This document shows positions 41,360 through 49,489 of a DNA stretch of 64,000 nucleotides, piece after piece. Every line of letters begins with the position of its first letter. Position 1 is the first letter of the stretch. The notes below the pieces were generated by a model. It saw only the letters and a program-made list of their open reading frames with translations, made no database searches and was not told the origin of the DNA. This DNA comes from JAGIBJ01 sp032119595 (lineage in GTDB: Bacteria; Actinomycetota; Thermoleophilia; Solirubrobacterales; Solirubrobacteraceae): assembly GCA_032119595.1 (NCBI GenBank), contig JAUMBQ010000007.1, positions 1 to 64,000 of the forward strand. The letters are read 5' to 3'. Both the position numbers and the translations under genes were made by a program.

Positions 41360-43029
41360 GCACCCCGAGCGTCAGCGATACGGCTGGCGCCCCTGAGGGC
41401 CGGAGCTACGGCTCCGGCGCTCGGATCCTCTCGATCGGTCTGGCCCTCACGGGGGTCGTGACCCTCGGGTTCTTCGTCCTGGCTGCACACGCCCTCGACG
41501 ACGACGTGCTCTACGGCCGCATCTCGCTGCTGTGGGCGATCACCTTCATGATCACGTCGGTCATCTACCGGCCGATCGAGCAGCTCCTGGCACGCACGAT
41601 CGCCGAGGCGCGAGCCCGCGCCGATCACCACCAGAGTCTGCGCACGCCGGTGCTGCTGCAGGCCGGCTCGGCGGTCACCTTCGTTGTCGTCGCACTGCTG
41701 GCGCGGGACTGGCTGCAGAACACGATTCTGGGTGGCGATGCCGACCTGTACTGGGTGCTGGTCGCGGCCGTGGCCGCGTATTCGCTCAGTTACTTCGCGC
41801 GCGGCTGGCTCGCCGGGAGCGGGCGACCCGAACTCTACGGCGCGCTGGTCTTCATCGAGTCCAGCGCCCGCTGCCTCTTCCCGATCGCTGCCCTGATCGG
41901 CCTCACCCACGGCCCACTCGCGGTCGCGCTGGGGATCGCGGCTGCGCCGCTGCTGTCGCTCGCGGTCGTGCCACTGGCGTTGCGTGGCGGCGTCGGCGCG
42001 GCCGCGATGCCGAGCGGCGCAGGCCCTGCGTCCGGCTTCGACCCTGCGGCGAGCGCCCCATCTCGCCAGCCTGGTGGCGGCGAAAGTGACGACCCGTGGG
42101 CCTCCGTCGCGCCGGACGCAGGCCCCGCGAAGCCCCGCCGCCGTCACGGACACACGGCCGCGGAAGATCGCGCCATCCGCGACGCCGAGCGCGCCGCGCG
42201 CGGCGGACTCAGCGCGATGGCCGCCCGCGATGCCTTCGCCACCAGCTCGCCGGCGGATGAGGACCTCGTCGCGCTCACGCCATCCGAAGCTGAGGCGCTC
42301 GGGGCCACCGCGAAGGCCACCGCCGAGGCGCTCGCGACGGAAGCGCAGACCACCTCGCCCGCGACGGGCGCCGCCGGCCTGAGCCTGCGTACCGGCGCGA
42401 TCTTCGCGGGCGCCACCGTGATCGTGATGCTGGCCGAGCAGATTCTGATCACCGCCGGCGTGCTGACGGTCGGCGCGAGTTCCGGCACTGGCCTCGCAGC
42501 GCTCGCTGGCGCCGCCGGAGCGGCCGGCGCCGTCTTCAACGCTTTTCTGGTGTCGCGCGCGCCGCTCCAGCTCTTCCAAGCCGTTCAGAGCACGCTGCTC
42601 CCCCACCTTGCTGCGCTGTCGACGAGCGGCGATCGTGCTGAGGCCGCCAAGGCATTGCGCATCACGCTTTTGGTGATCGCTGGGTTCGCTGGCGCCGTGA
42701 TCCTCGGTCTGTTGGCCATCGGCCCGTGGGCCGTCAACCTGGCGTTCTCGTCGGACTACGACTACACCCGCCCGGCGCTGGCGTTGGTCGGTCTCGGCAT
42801 GGGACTCCACCTCGCGGCCGGCACGCTCAACCAGTCCGCGCTCGCGCATGGCCGCGCCCCGATCGCGGCCGCCGCCTGGGCCTTCGCCGCCGGCCTCTTC
42901 CTCGTCTGGATGCTCGCCGGGCCCATCGACGAGCCCGTCATGCGCGCCGCCGCCGGCTACGCGATCGCCTCGGGCATCCTGCTCGGCGGCCTGCTGGCCG
43001 TCGAGTCGCGCTCGCTGCGCTCGCGCTGA
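41356..43029 (+). CDS. polysaccharide flippase-like membrane protein (MOP superfamily) with large insertion
   Basis: 557 residues. About six helices lie in residues 22-210 and about six more in 345-555, resembling Wzx/MurJ-type flippases (ILSIGLALTGVVTLGFFVLA; the late LVSRAPLQLFQAVQSTLLPH). Between them, residues about 211-343 are an alanine/serine/proline-rich and charged hydrophilic stretch (RRRHGHTAAEDRAIRDAERA), far longer than the normal central loop. The start is GTG 41356, overlapping the methyltransferase stop (GTGA). It probably moves the lipid-linked glycan made by the neighbouring enzymes. Confidence 0.75.
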   Translation: MSTPSVSDTAGAPEGRSYGSGARILSIGLALTGVVTLGFFVLAAHALDDDVLYGRISLLWAITFMITSVIYRPIEQLLARTIAEARARADHHQSLRTPVLLQAGSAVTFVVVALLARDWLQNTILGGDADLYWVLVAAVAAYSLSYFARGWLAGSGRPELYGALVFIESSARCLFPIAALIGLTHGPLAVALGIAAAPLLSLAVVPLALRGGVGAAAMPSGAGPASGFDPAASAPSRQPGGGESDDPWASVAPDAGPAKPRRRHGHTAAEDRAIRDAERAARGGLSAMAARDAFATSSPADEDLVALTPSEAEALGATAKATAEALATEAQTTSPATGAAGLSLRTGAIFAGATVIVMLAEQILITAGVLTVGASSGTGLAALAGAAGAAGAVFNAFLVSRAPLQLFQAVQSTLLPHLAALSTSGDRAEAAKALRITLLVIAGFAGAVILGLLAIGPWAVNLAFSSDYDYTRPALALVGLGMGLHLAAGTLNQSALAHGRAPIAAAAWAFAAGLFLVWMLAGPIDEPVMRAAAGYAIASGILLGGLLAVESRSLRSR

Positions 43030-43058
43030 GCGGCGCGTCGAAACCGCGGGCAATTCGA

Positions 43059-43104
43059 CGTGGACACCGGACCCGCGTTCCACGGGCCATTTCGTGTCTA
43101 CGCG
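43059..43104. repeat. intergenic hairpin repeat, family C copy 1
   Basis: A 46-bp near-palindrome, CGTGGACACCGGACCCG to TTCGTGTCTACGCG. The outer arms are GGACAC/GTGTCT and the inner arms GGACCCG/CACGGGCC. One base (G for A) weakens the outer stem compared with copy 2. Confidence 0.85.
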
Positions 43105-43130
43105 GGCTGTGGCGCCAGCGGGCCAGGCCG

Positions 43131-43176
43131 CGTAGACACCGGACCCGCGTTCCACGGGCCACTTCGTGTCTACGCG
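43131..43176. repeat. intergenic hairpin repeat, family C copy 2
   Basis: The same 46-bp element 72 bp after copy 1, with a perfect outer arm TAGACAC/GTGTCTA. It is unrelated in sequence to families A and B but has the same tandem-pair layout. Confidence 0.85.
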
Positions 43177-43411
43177 AGATCCCTGCTGTTCGCCACTGGA
43201 CGCCCGTAGGCCACGAACGAGCGCGGAGCCGGCGCTGCGGGGTCGGTCGGAGGCGGCGCGCTGAACTTCAGCGAAGGTGGCGCGCCTCCGCTCGCGCTGG
43301 ACGGACTTCCCCCGGAATGACGTATCCAACCGGGAACCGACTGGTTGGACTAATACGGCTGTCCGTGCTGGTCGGCCATCCGTTGACCGGCCCCCACGAG
43401 ACGCCGACATC

Positions 43412-44788
43412 ATGCGTATGCGTCTCCCCCTGCTCCGCATGCCGCTTCTGGCATGTGCCCTCATGTTCCCCTTGGCTGGTCCCCTCACTGCCGCTGAAGC
43501 CCGCGTTCACGAAGGCACCCGCCTCGGCGAGACCATCCGCGGCACCGAGAACGCCGACACGATGTACGGCGAGATGGGCAACGACAAGCTCTTCGGCAAC
43601 GGCGGCGACGACAGCATGGACGGCGGCTTCGGTGCCGACAAGATGCTCGGCGGGATCGGCAACGACCTCCTCACCGGCGACATCGGCCTCGACAAGATGT
43701 ACGGCGAAGTCGGCAACGACACGCTGAACGGCGGCCAAGCCGGCGACTACCTCTTCGGCGGCGACGGCGACGACAAACTTGACGGCGGCGACGGCCTCGA
43801 CTTCCTCTACGGCGGCCCCGGCAACGACTTCATCGTCGAACAGGGCTTCGGCGACGATCCCCTCATCGACGGCGGCCCCGGCGACGACTACATCGACACC
43901 AACCGCGGAGCCGACCGCTCCGTGCTCGGCGGCGAAGGCAACGACCTGATGTACGGCGGCAACGGCGACGACAAGGTCGACGGCGGTCCCGGCGACGACG
44001 TGATCGACCTCGGCGGCGGCACCGACGTCGGCATCGGCGGCGACGGCAACGACATCATCTCCGGCGGCAAGGGCGGCGAGGACAAGATCGACGCCGGTGC
44101 CGGCGACGACACCATCTACACCGGCCCCGGAGGCGACACGATCGACTGCGGCGCTGGCGCCGACACCGTCTACGTCTCGTCGCTCGGCGAGAGCCGCCAG
44201 ACCACCGACTGCGAAAACATCGTCATGGGCGACCCTGCCGCCGACGACCGCGACTTCACCCCCATGGACGGCAAGACGAACGCCGGCCTGCTCGTCGGCG
44301 GCGCGGACCTCGCGTTCCAGGCCACCCCGTCCAGCCCGTACGACCTCACCGGCGCGAAGGGCACGAACGGCAACGACAAGATCAATGGCGGCCCGCGCGT
44401 CGACATTCTCATCGGCCTCGGCGGCGACGACACCCTGACCGGCAACGAAGGCAACGATGACTTCGACGCCGGCCCCGGCAACGACCGCCTCTTCGGTGGC
44501 GCCGGCAACGACCGGATGTTCCTCGGCCTCGGCAACGACTACGCCGACGGCGGCACCGGCGACGACACCTTCTGGGGCCAGGCCGGCAACGACGTCATCA
44601 AGGGCGGCGCCGGCAACGACACCATGACCGGCTCCAAGGGCAAAGACACCTACTCCGGCGGCGCCGGCAACGACTTCATCATCTCGATCGACGGCATCGG
44701 CGAAACCGTCAACTGCGGCGCCGGCTACGACCGCGTCTACGCCGACCGCAAGAAGGACCGCCTCAGGGGCTGCGAGAAGGTGCTCTGA
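43412..44788 (+). CDS. secreted RTX calcium-binding repeat protein
   Basis: About 458 residues. The signal peptide is MRMRLPLLRMPLLACALMFP, with cleavage near TAAEARV. From residue about 35 onward come many GGxGxDxxx nonapeptides (YGEMGNDKLFGNGGDDSMDG, GGDGDDKLDGG, GGAGNDTMTG), which bind calcium between turns of a beta-roll. A non-repeat break around residues 260-310 separates two beta-roll blocks. The C-terminus ETVNCGAGYDRVYADRKKD ends in a Cys-containing cap. Type I secretion RTX proteins lack signal peptides, so this looks like Sec export. It is a close paralogue of the next gene. Confidence 0.82.
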   Translation: MRMRLPLLRMPLLACALMFPLAGPLTAAEARVHEGTRLGETIRGTENADTMYGEMGNDKLFGNGGDDSMDGGFGADKMLGGIGNDLLTGDIGLDKMYGEVGNDTLNGGQAGDYLFGGDGDDKLDGGDGLDFLYGGPGNDFIVEQGFGDDPLIDGGPGDDYIDTNRGADRSVLGGEGNDLMYGGNGDDKVDGGPGDDVIDLGGGTDVGIGGDGNDIISGGKGGEDKIDAGAGDDTIYTGPGGDTIDCGAGADTVYVSSLGESRQTTDCENIVMGDPAADDRDFTPMDGKTNAGLLVGGADLAFQATPSSPYDLTGAKGTNGNDKINGGPRVDILIGLGGDDTLTGNEGNDDFDAGPGNDRLFGGAGNDRMFLGLGNDYADGGTGDDTFWGQAGNDVIKGGAGNDTMTGSKGKDTYSGGAGNDFIISIDGIGETVNCGAGYDRVYADRKKDRLRGCEKVL

Positions 44789-44900
44789 GGCGGATCTCGC
44801 TTGCATCTCCGTCCCGGCTGATCCCGCCACGGCCAGAGGCCTGAGACGGGCTCATCCAGAACGGATCTGCGGCGCGATATCCACCTCAGTCGTAGATGGT

Positions 44901-44924
44901 GAAGGCCGCCTCCGGGCGGCCTTC
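44901..44924. terminator. terminator hairpin between the two RTX genes
   Basis: GAAGGCCGCC (44901-44910) pairs with GGCGGCCTTC (44915-44924) around a 4-base loop. It is followed by GTCGTT, a weak T-containing tail. It lies 112 bp after the first RTX gene's stop codon and would separate the two transcripts. Confidence 0.75.
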
Positions 44925-44972
44925 GTCGTTCCCGCCGCAACCTCAGGCGTGATCGTGGGTTCTGGGTCAGTG

Positions 44973-46355
44973 ATGCCCGAGCGCCCAGCCCATCGTCCGC
45001 TGCTGTTCGTGGCCATGTTCGCCGCCGCGCTCGTGCTGTCCGTGGTGGGCCTGTCGGTCGACGCAGACGCACGCGTGCGGACCGGCACGCGCGCCGCCGA
45101 CGTGTACCGAGGCACGGCAGCCAACGACACGATTTCCGGAGAACTCGGCGACGATCGCCTGTACGGCAACGCCGGCAACGACCTCATCGACGGAGGCTTC
45201 GGGCGCGACCGCCTCTCCGGCGGCCTCGGCGAGGACACCCTGAGCGGCAGCCTCGATCTGGACCGGCTCTTCGGCGGCGACGGCAACGACACGCTCGACG
45301 GCGGCCTGGCCGGCGACTACCTCTACGGCGGCCTCGGCGACGACCGAATCGACGGCGGCGACGGACTCGACTTCACCTACGGCGGCCCCGGCAACGACTT
45401 TCTCGTCGAGCAAGGCTACGGCGACGACCCACTCACCGACGGCGGCCCCGGCGACGACTACATCGACTCCAACCGCGGTGCCGACCGCTTGGTCCGCGGC
45501 GGCGACGGGAACGACCTCATCCACACCGGCAATGGCGACGACCGCGCCGAGGGCGGCCCGGGCGATGACGTGATCGACCTCGGCGGCGGCACCGACACGG
45601 GCATCGGAGGCGACGGCAACGACGTGATCTCCGGTGGCAAGGGTGGCCTCGACACGATCGATGGCGGAGCCGGCGACGACATCATCTTCACCGGGTCCTC
45701 GAACGACTCCGTCGATTGTGGCCCCGGCGCCGACACCGTCTACGTGTCGTCCTCGGCCGAAGGCCGCGCCACGGCGAGCTGCGAGACGATCGTCCTTGGA
45801 GACCCAGCCGCCGAAGACCTCGCCTTCACGCCGATGGCCGGCCGGGTCAACGCCGGGTTGCTCGTCGGCGGCCCCGAGCTCGCGTCCGCTGCCACGCCTG
45901 CCAGCCCATACACCCACGTCGGAGCCAAGGGCACGCCCGAACCCGATCACCTCATCGGGACCAACCTCGTCGACGTCCTCATCGGCCTCGAAGGCGACGA
46001 CCTTCTCTACGGCTTCGATGGCAACGACGACTTCGACGCCGGCCCCGGCAACGACACGCTGGTCGGCGGTGCCGGCAATGACAAGCTGTTCCTCGGCATC
46101 GGCGACGACGATGCCGACGGCGGTCCTGGCAACGACATGTTCTGGGGGCAGGCCGGCAACGACCTGATCTACGGCGGCAGCGGCAACGACACCATCCTTG
46201 GCGCGGCCGGCATCGATCGCTTCTTCGCGGGCCCGGGCGACGACTTCATCGACTCCAGAGACCGAACGATCGAAACCGTCGACTGCGGACCGGGCTACGA
46301 CCGCGTCTACGCCGATCGCGGTGACCGCCTGAAGGCCTGCGAAGAGGTCCTGTAG
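44973..46355 (+). CDS. secreted RTX calcium-binding repeat protein, paralogue
   Basis: About 460 residues from the ATG at 44973 (a GTG at 44949 is in frame). The signal/anchor segment is LLFVAMFAAALVLSVVGLSV, ending near DADARV. The layout repeats that of the upstream gene segment by segment: ADVYRGTAANDTISGELGDD, then GGDGNDTLDGGLAGDYLYGG, a non-repeat break (FTPMAGRVNAGLLVGGPEL), a second block and the cap ETVDCGPGYDRVYADR. Tandem duplication is clear. It converges on rpe with the stops one base apart. Confidence 0.82.
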   Translation: MPERPAHRPLLFVAMFAAALVLSVVGLSVDADARVRTGTRAADVYRGTAANDTISGELGDDRLYGNAGNDLIDGGFGRDRLSGGLGEDTLSGSLDLDRLFGGDGNDTLDGGLAGDYLYGGLGDDRIDGGDGLDFTYGGPGNDFLVEQGYGDDPLTDGGPGDDYIDSNRGADRLVRGGDGNDLIHTGNGDDRAEGGPGDDVIDLGGGTDTGIGGDGNDVISGGKGGLDTIDGGAGDDIIFTGSSNDSVDCGPGADTVYVSSSAEGRATASCETIVLGDPAAEDLAFTPMAGRVNAGLLVGGPELASAATPASPYTHVGAKGTPEPDHLIGTNLVDVLIGLEGDDLLYGFDGNDDFDAGPGNDTLVGGAGNDKLFLGIGDDDADGGPGNDMFWGQAGNDLIYGGSGNDTILGAAGIDRFFAGPGDDFIDSRDRTIETVDCGPGYDRVYADRGDRLKACEEVL

Positions 46356-46356
46356 A

Positions 46357-47061
46357 TCAGGCTGCTGTAGGCGCGGCAGCCCGGGCGGCGGCCGTGATCG
46401 CCTGGAAGGCGGCGCCCGGGTCGTCTTTGCCGAAGACCGCGGACCCCGCCACGAGCCAGTGGGCGCCAGCCGCTGCGACGAGCGGCGCGGTGGCGAGGTC
46501 GACACCCCCATCGACCTGGATGATCGTCCGCCCCTCGACGATCTCCGCGATCGCCGCGGTCTTCGCGACGGTCGACGGGATGAGCTTCTGGCCGCCCCAG
46601 CCGGGGTTGACGGTCATGCAGAGGGCAAGGTCGAGGAGGTCGCGGGTGTGCTCGAACGACTCGATCGGCGTGCCGGGGCAGACGGCGAGTCCGGCGTTGA
46701 CGCCGAGTTCGCGGAGTTGCTGGAGCACGCGATGCACGTGCGGGGTGGCTTCCTGGTGGAACGTGACGCCGTTGGCGCCGGCGCTCGCAAAGTCGGCGAC
46801 GTGGCGCTCGGGTGCGTCGATCATGAGGTGCACGTCGAGGTAGATGTCGTCCGGGAGCCGGTCGCGCAAGGCGCTGACGATCTGGGCGCCGAACGTGATC
46901 GGCGGGACGAACGTGCCGTCCATGACGTCGCAGTGGATCACGCGAGCGCCAGCGGCCACGACCTCCTCAACGGCGCTGCCGAGCGAGGCGAAATCAGCCG
47001 AAAGGATCGAGGGCAGCACCTCGATGGAAGGCGTCGGGCTAGAGGACGGATCAGCGGTCAT
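46357..47061 (-). CDS. rpe: ribulose-phosphate 3-epimerase
   Basis: 234 residues, a TIM-barrel metalloenzyme of the pentose phosphate pathway. Metal-binding and catalytic segments are VLPSILSADFASLGS, VIHCDVMDGTFVPPITFG, HLMIDAPE, MTVNPGWGGQK and IQVDGGVD. The start ATG 47061 overlaps the zinc-ribbon stop (ATGA). The C-terminus has about 15 extra residues after AGSAVFGKDDPGAA. The priA-fmt-rsmB-rpe order is classical for actinobacteria. Confidence 0.95.
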   Translation of the reverse strand: MTADPSSSPTPSIEVLPSILSADFASLGSAVEEVVAAGARVIHCDVMDGTFVPPITFGAQIVSALRDRLPDDIYLDVHLMIDAPERHVADFASAGANGVTFHQEATPHVHRVLQQLRELGVNAGLAVCPGTPIESFEHTRDLLDLALCMTVNPGWGGQKLIPSTVAKTAAIAEIVEGRTIIQVDGGVDLATAPLVAAAGAHWLVAGSAVFGKDDPGAAFQAITAAARAAAPTAA

Positions 47062-47336
47062 CGACCGCGCAGCCTAGCGAGCGAGATCGGCTCGCCGACT
47101 CGCCGTACCAGGGCGGGAGCCACTAAGACCGAGCGCAGGAGCGACGTGCCGCAGTGGTTGCACGTCGGCGCGGGGCCAGCGATCGAGGTCGCGATCGTGG
47201 CGTGTTCGCCGCAGCTCGGGCACACGGAGACGAGTTCGACGCGGCGCAGGCACTGGTCGCATCGGTAACGCCCCGGAAGGTTCGTCGGCCCTAGGTGCCC
47301 CTTGCGGCAGATCGGACAGATGCTCCCAGTGGCCAT
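47058..47336 (-). CDS. small zinc-ribbon protein
   Basis: 92 residues with four metal-binding CxxC pairs: CPICRKG, RCDQC, SVCPSCGE and CNHCGTS, so one or two zinc ribbons. The remaining C-terminus is basic (RRVGEPISLARLRGR). The start ATG at 47336 is within a longer, meaningless frame. The stop overlaps the rpe start, so the protein is coupled to rpe. Such proteins often bind nucleic acid or partner proteins; no specific role is seen. Confidence 0.65.
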   Translation of the reverse strand: MATGSICPICRKGHLGPTNLPGRYRCDQCLRRVELVSVCPSCGEHATIATSIAGPAPTCNHCGTSLLRSVLVAPALVRRVGEPISLARLRGR

Positions 47337-47406
47337 TCCCCTCCAGTGTGCCGGACGGCGCGGGCGTCGGCGGGCGACCGTTTGCGGGCGGTCGCACCAC
47401 GACACT

Positions 47407-47464
47407 TGCGGACCTGGCTGCGGGACCGGGAACCAGGTCCGCACGTGCGTGGTCCGCACGTGCG
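47407..47464. repeat. nested palindromes upstream of the zinc-ribbon gene
   Basis: TGCGGACCTGG (47407-47417) pairs with CCAGGTCCGCA (47433-47443). Overlapping its right arm, the motif GGTCCGCACGTGCG occurs twice 15 bp apart, each containing the perfect palindrome CGCACGTGCG (47440-47449 and 47455-47464). It lies between the HAD gene end and the zinc-ribbon start and could be a terminator, an operator, or both. Confidence 0.6.
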
Positions 47465-47472
47465 GCGCGGCG

Positions 47473-48177
47473 CTAGCTTGTCGCGCGCGTGAGGCCGAGC
47501 AGAGCCGGGACCTCGGCCATGTCGAAGAAGACCTCGGCGCCGGCCGCGCGCATGGCCTCCGGATCGCTGTCGTCCGAGAAGCCCAGGACGCGCATCCCGG
47601 CGGCGAACGCCCCCGTCGCGCCCGTCGGACTGTCCTCAACCACGACACAGGCCGAGGGGTCGAGCCGCAGCGTCGCGGCGGCGTGGAGATAGAGATCCGG
47701 GTGAGGTTTGCCGCGCTCCACGTCCTGCCCGGAGAAGATCGGCACGCTGCCGAGGACGGCGTCCATCCCGCTGGAAGGCAGCGTGACCGCCATTTTCGCG
47801 TGCGCCCCTTGCGAAACCACGGCGACGGGAATCGACGCGGCCAGCACCGAGGCGACCGCATGGGCTGCGCCAGCGATCTGCTCCACGCCGGCGCGATACT
47901 CAACGAGACGCGCCTCGATGAACGTCTCCATGAAGCCGCCCGGCAGGGTCCCGCCAAGGCGACGGGCGGCCTCGTCGGCCAGGAACTCCAGGGACGTCCC
48001 CTTGATAACCGTGCGCAGGAGGTGCTGATCGGTCGGCACGCCGTGCTCGGTGAGCAGGCGCGCCATCACTCGCGCGGACGTGACCTCGGTTTCGACGAGC
48101 ACGCCGTCGCAGTCAAAGAGCACCGCGGCCGGATGGCCAGGCCGCGGCGATTGAGGCAGGTCCGGCGACATGGGCAT
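47473..48177 (-). CDS. HAD-superfamily phosphatase/phosphomutase
   Basis: 234 residues with the four HAD motifs: LFDCDGVLVE (nucleophile Asp in DxDG), VAVVSQG (motif II Ser), GKPHPDLYL (motif III Lys) and VVVEDSPTGATGAFAAGM (motif IV). The helical cap after motif I and the ED-SPxG pattern place it with beta-phosphoglucomutase/phosphoglycolate phosphatase-like enzymes. The substrate is not readable. It follows rsmB by 13 bp. Confidence 0.88.
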   Translation of the reverse strand: MPMSPDLPQSPRPGHPAAVLFDCDGVLVETEVTSARVMARLLTEHGVPTDQHLLRTVIKGTSLEFLADEAARRLGGTLPGGFMETFIEARLVEYRAGVEQIAGAAHAVASVLAASIPVAVVSQGAHAKMAVTLPSSGMDAVLGSVPIFSGQDVERGKPHPDLYLHAAATLRLDPSACVVVEDSPTGATGAFAAGMRVLGFSDDSDPEAMRAAGAEVFFDMAEVPALLGLTRATS

Positions 48178-48190
48178 CGGCCTCCTGGTC

Positions 48191-49489
48191 CTAGTGACGA
48201 AGGATCGCGTACTCGAAGCCGTCGGTCTTGTCGATGTGCGGAAGCACGGTGCGACGTGACTCGACGGTGGCCTGGGTGCGGTTCAGCACCTCATCAGATT
48301 CCTGCGGCCCGATCGAGCAGACGGCGTAGAGAATCCGGCCGCCGGGCGCGAGCAGCGGCAGCGCCGCGTTGACCATCTTTTCCTGAAGCTGACTCAGCTC
48401 GTCGATGCTCTTCGGGGTCGCTCGCCACCGCACGTCAGGCTGGCGCTGGAGGGTGCCGAGCGCGGCGCAGGGCGGGTCGAGCAGGATCGCGTCGACCTTG
48501 CCACGCAGCGCGGCCGGCGGCTTCAGCGCGTCGCCGACGACGACGCGGGCCTCGGGGGCGCCGAGCCGGTCGAGCGTGCGCCGCAGCGCCGCGGCGCGGC
48601 CTTCGTGCTGCTCAACGGCCGTGATGCCCTTGCCGGCTTGGCCCATCAGCGCAGCCAGGTGGCTCGTCTTGCCACCCGGAGCGGCACAGAGGTCGAGGAC
48701 CGTCTCGCCGGGCTGAGGGTTGAGGAGATGGGCCGCGAGCATCGCGCCGCGGGACTGGGCGACGATCGCGCCGTCTTCCCAGGCCTGCGTCGATTCGAGG
48801 TCGACGGCCTCTTCGAGCACGAGCGCTTCGGGCAGCTCGGGGTCGCGGTGCGACGGAACGTCGAGGGCCTTCTCGATGTGGTCGATGTCGGCCCTCAGCG
48901 TGTTGACGCGGATCGCGCGCTCGGCCGGTTCGTTGCACCGAGCCAGGAGTGCGCGGGCGCTGTCGGCACCGAATTCGGTGAACCAGCGCTCGGCGAGCCA
49001 GCGCGGCACGGAGTGCACGATCGCGGCGCCGCGGGGCGTCTCGTCGCTCGGGAGCGGCGGGAGGCCTTCGCGCACCACGCGTCGCAGCACGGCGTTGACC
49101 ATCCGCTCGCCACCGCGGTTGGAGATCGACTTGGCGAGATTCACGGATTCGTCGACGGCCGCGTGCGGCGGGATCCGGTCCAGGAACGCAAGCTGAACCA
49201 GGCCGAGTTCGAGCGGGACGCGCACCTGCACGTCGAGATCGGACGCGCGGCGGTCCGTGAGTTCTTCGATCCACCAGCCAAGCGTGGATTTGCGCTGCAC
49301 GGCGGCGTAGACGAGCTGGCGGGCAAGCTGGTGCTCGCGGGAGTCCAGGCCTTGGGCCTCGGACCGCAGGGCGCGGTCGACGTACGCGTCGTCTTCCTCC
49401 GCGCGCATCAGCGTCTTGAGCGCGACGGTGCGCGCCGTCTTCATGTTGACGCGCCCGGGCTGCTCGTCCTCTTCCTGCCAGCTCATCAC
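48191..49489 (-). CDS. rsmB: 16S rRNA (cytosine-967-C5) methyltransferase
   Basis: 432 residues. The N-terminal NusB-like domain (RTVALKTLMRAEEDDAYVDR, LARQLVYAAVQRKSTLGWWI) is followed by the catalytic domain with LDLCAAPGGKTSHLAAL for SAM, the catalytic Cys in ILLDPPCAALG and the second Cys in YAVCSIGPQESDEVL. ATG 49489 overlaps the fmt stop by 4 bp and is kept, although the family-like sequence begins at the ATG of residue 16. Confidence 0.95.
   Translation of the reverse strand: MMSWQEEDEQPGRVNMKTARTVALKTLMRAEEDDAYVDRALRSEAQGLDSREHQLARQLVYAAVQRKSTLGWWIEELTDRRASDLDVQVRVPLELGLVQLAFLDRIPPHAAVDESVNLAKSISNRGGERMVNAVLRRVVREGLPPLPSDETPRGAAIVHSVPRWLAERWFTEFGADSARALLARCNEPAERAIRVNTLRADIDHIEKALDVPSHRDPELPEALVLEEAVDLESTQAWEDGAIVAQSRGAMLAAHLLNPQPGETVLDLCAAPGGKTSHLAALMGQAGKGITAVEQHEGRAAALRRTLDRLGAPEARVVVGDALKPPAALRGKVDAILLDPPCAALGTLQRQPDVRWRATPKSIDELSQLQEKMVNAALPLLAPGGRILYAVCSIGPQESDEVLNRTQATVESRRTVLPHIDKTDGFEYAILRH

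Larger units (their letters stand above)
43030..43411. other. 382-bp intergenic region with repeats, no gene
   Basis: No open frame here has convincing codon use. It holds two family C hairpin repeats (43059-43104, 43131-43176). A weaker inverted repeat, TCCAACC (43325-43331) with GGTTGGA (43343-43349), lies just before TAATACGG, which could be promoter sequence for the RTX gene at 43412. Confidence 0.6.

Noticed and set aside
41347..43488. 713-codon minus-strand ORF opposite the flippase gene
   Set aside because: Gly/Arg/Asp-biased shadow; the plus strand has overlapping start and membrane helices.
43268..46511. Long minus-strand frames rich in VVAGAAV repeats
   Set aside because: These are reverse translations of the RTX nonapeptide repeats, not a separate repeat protein.
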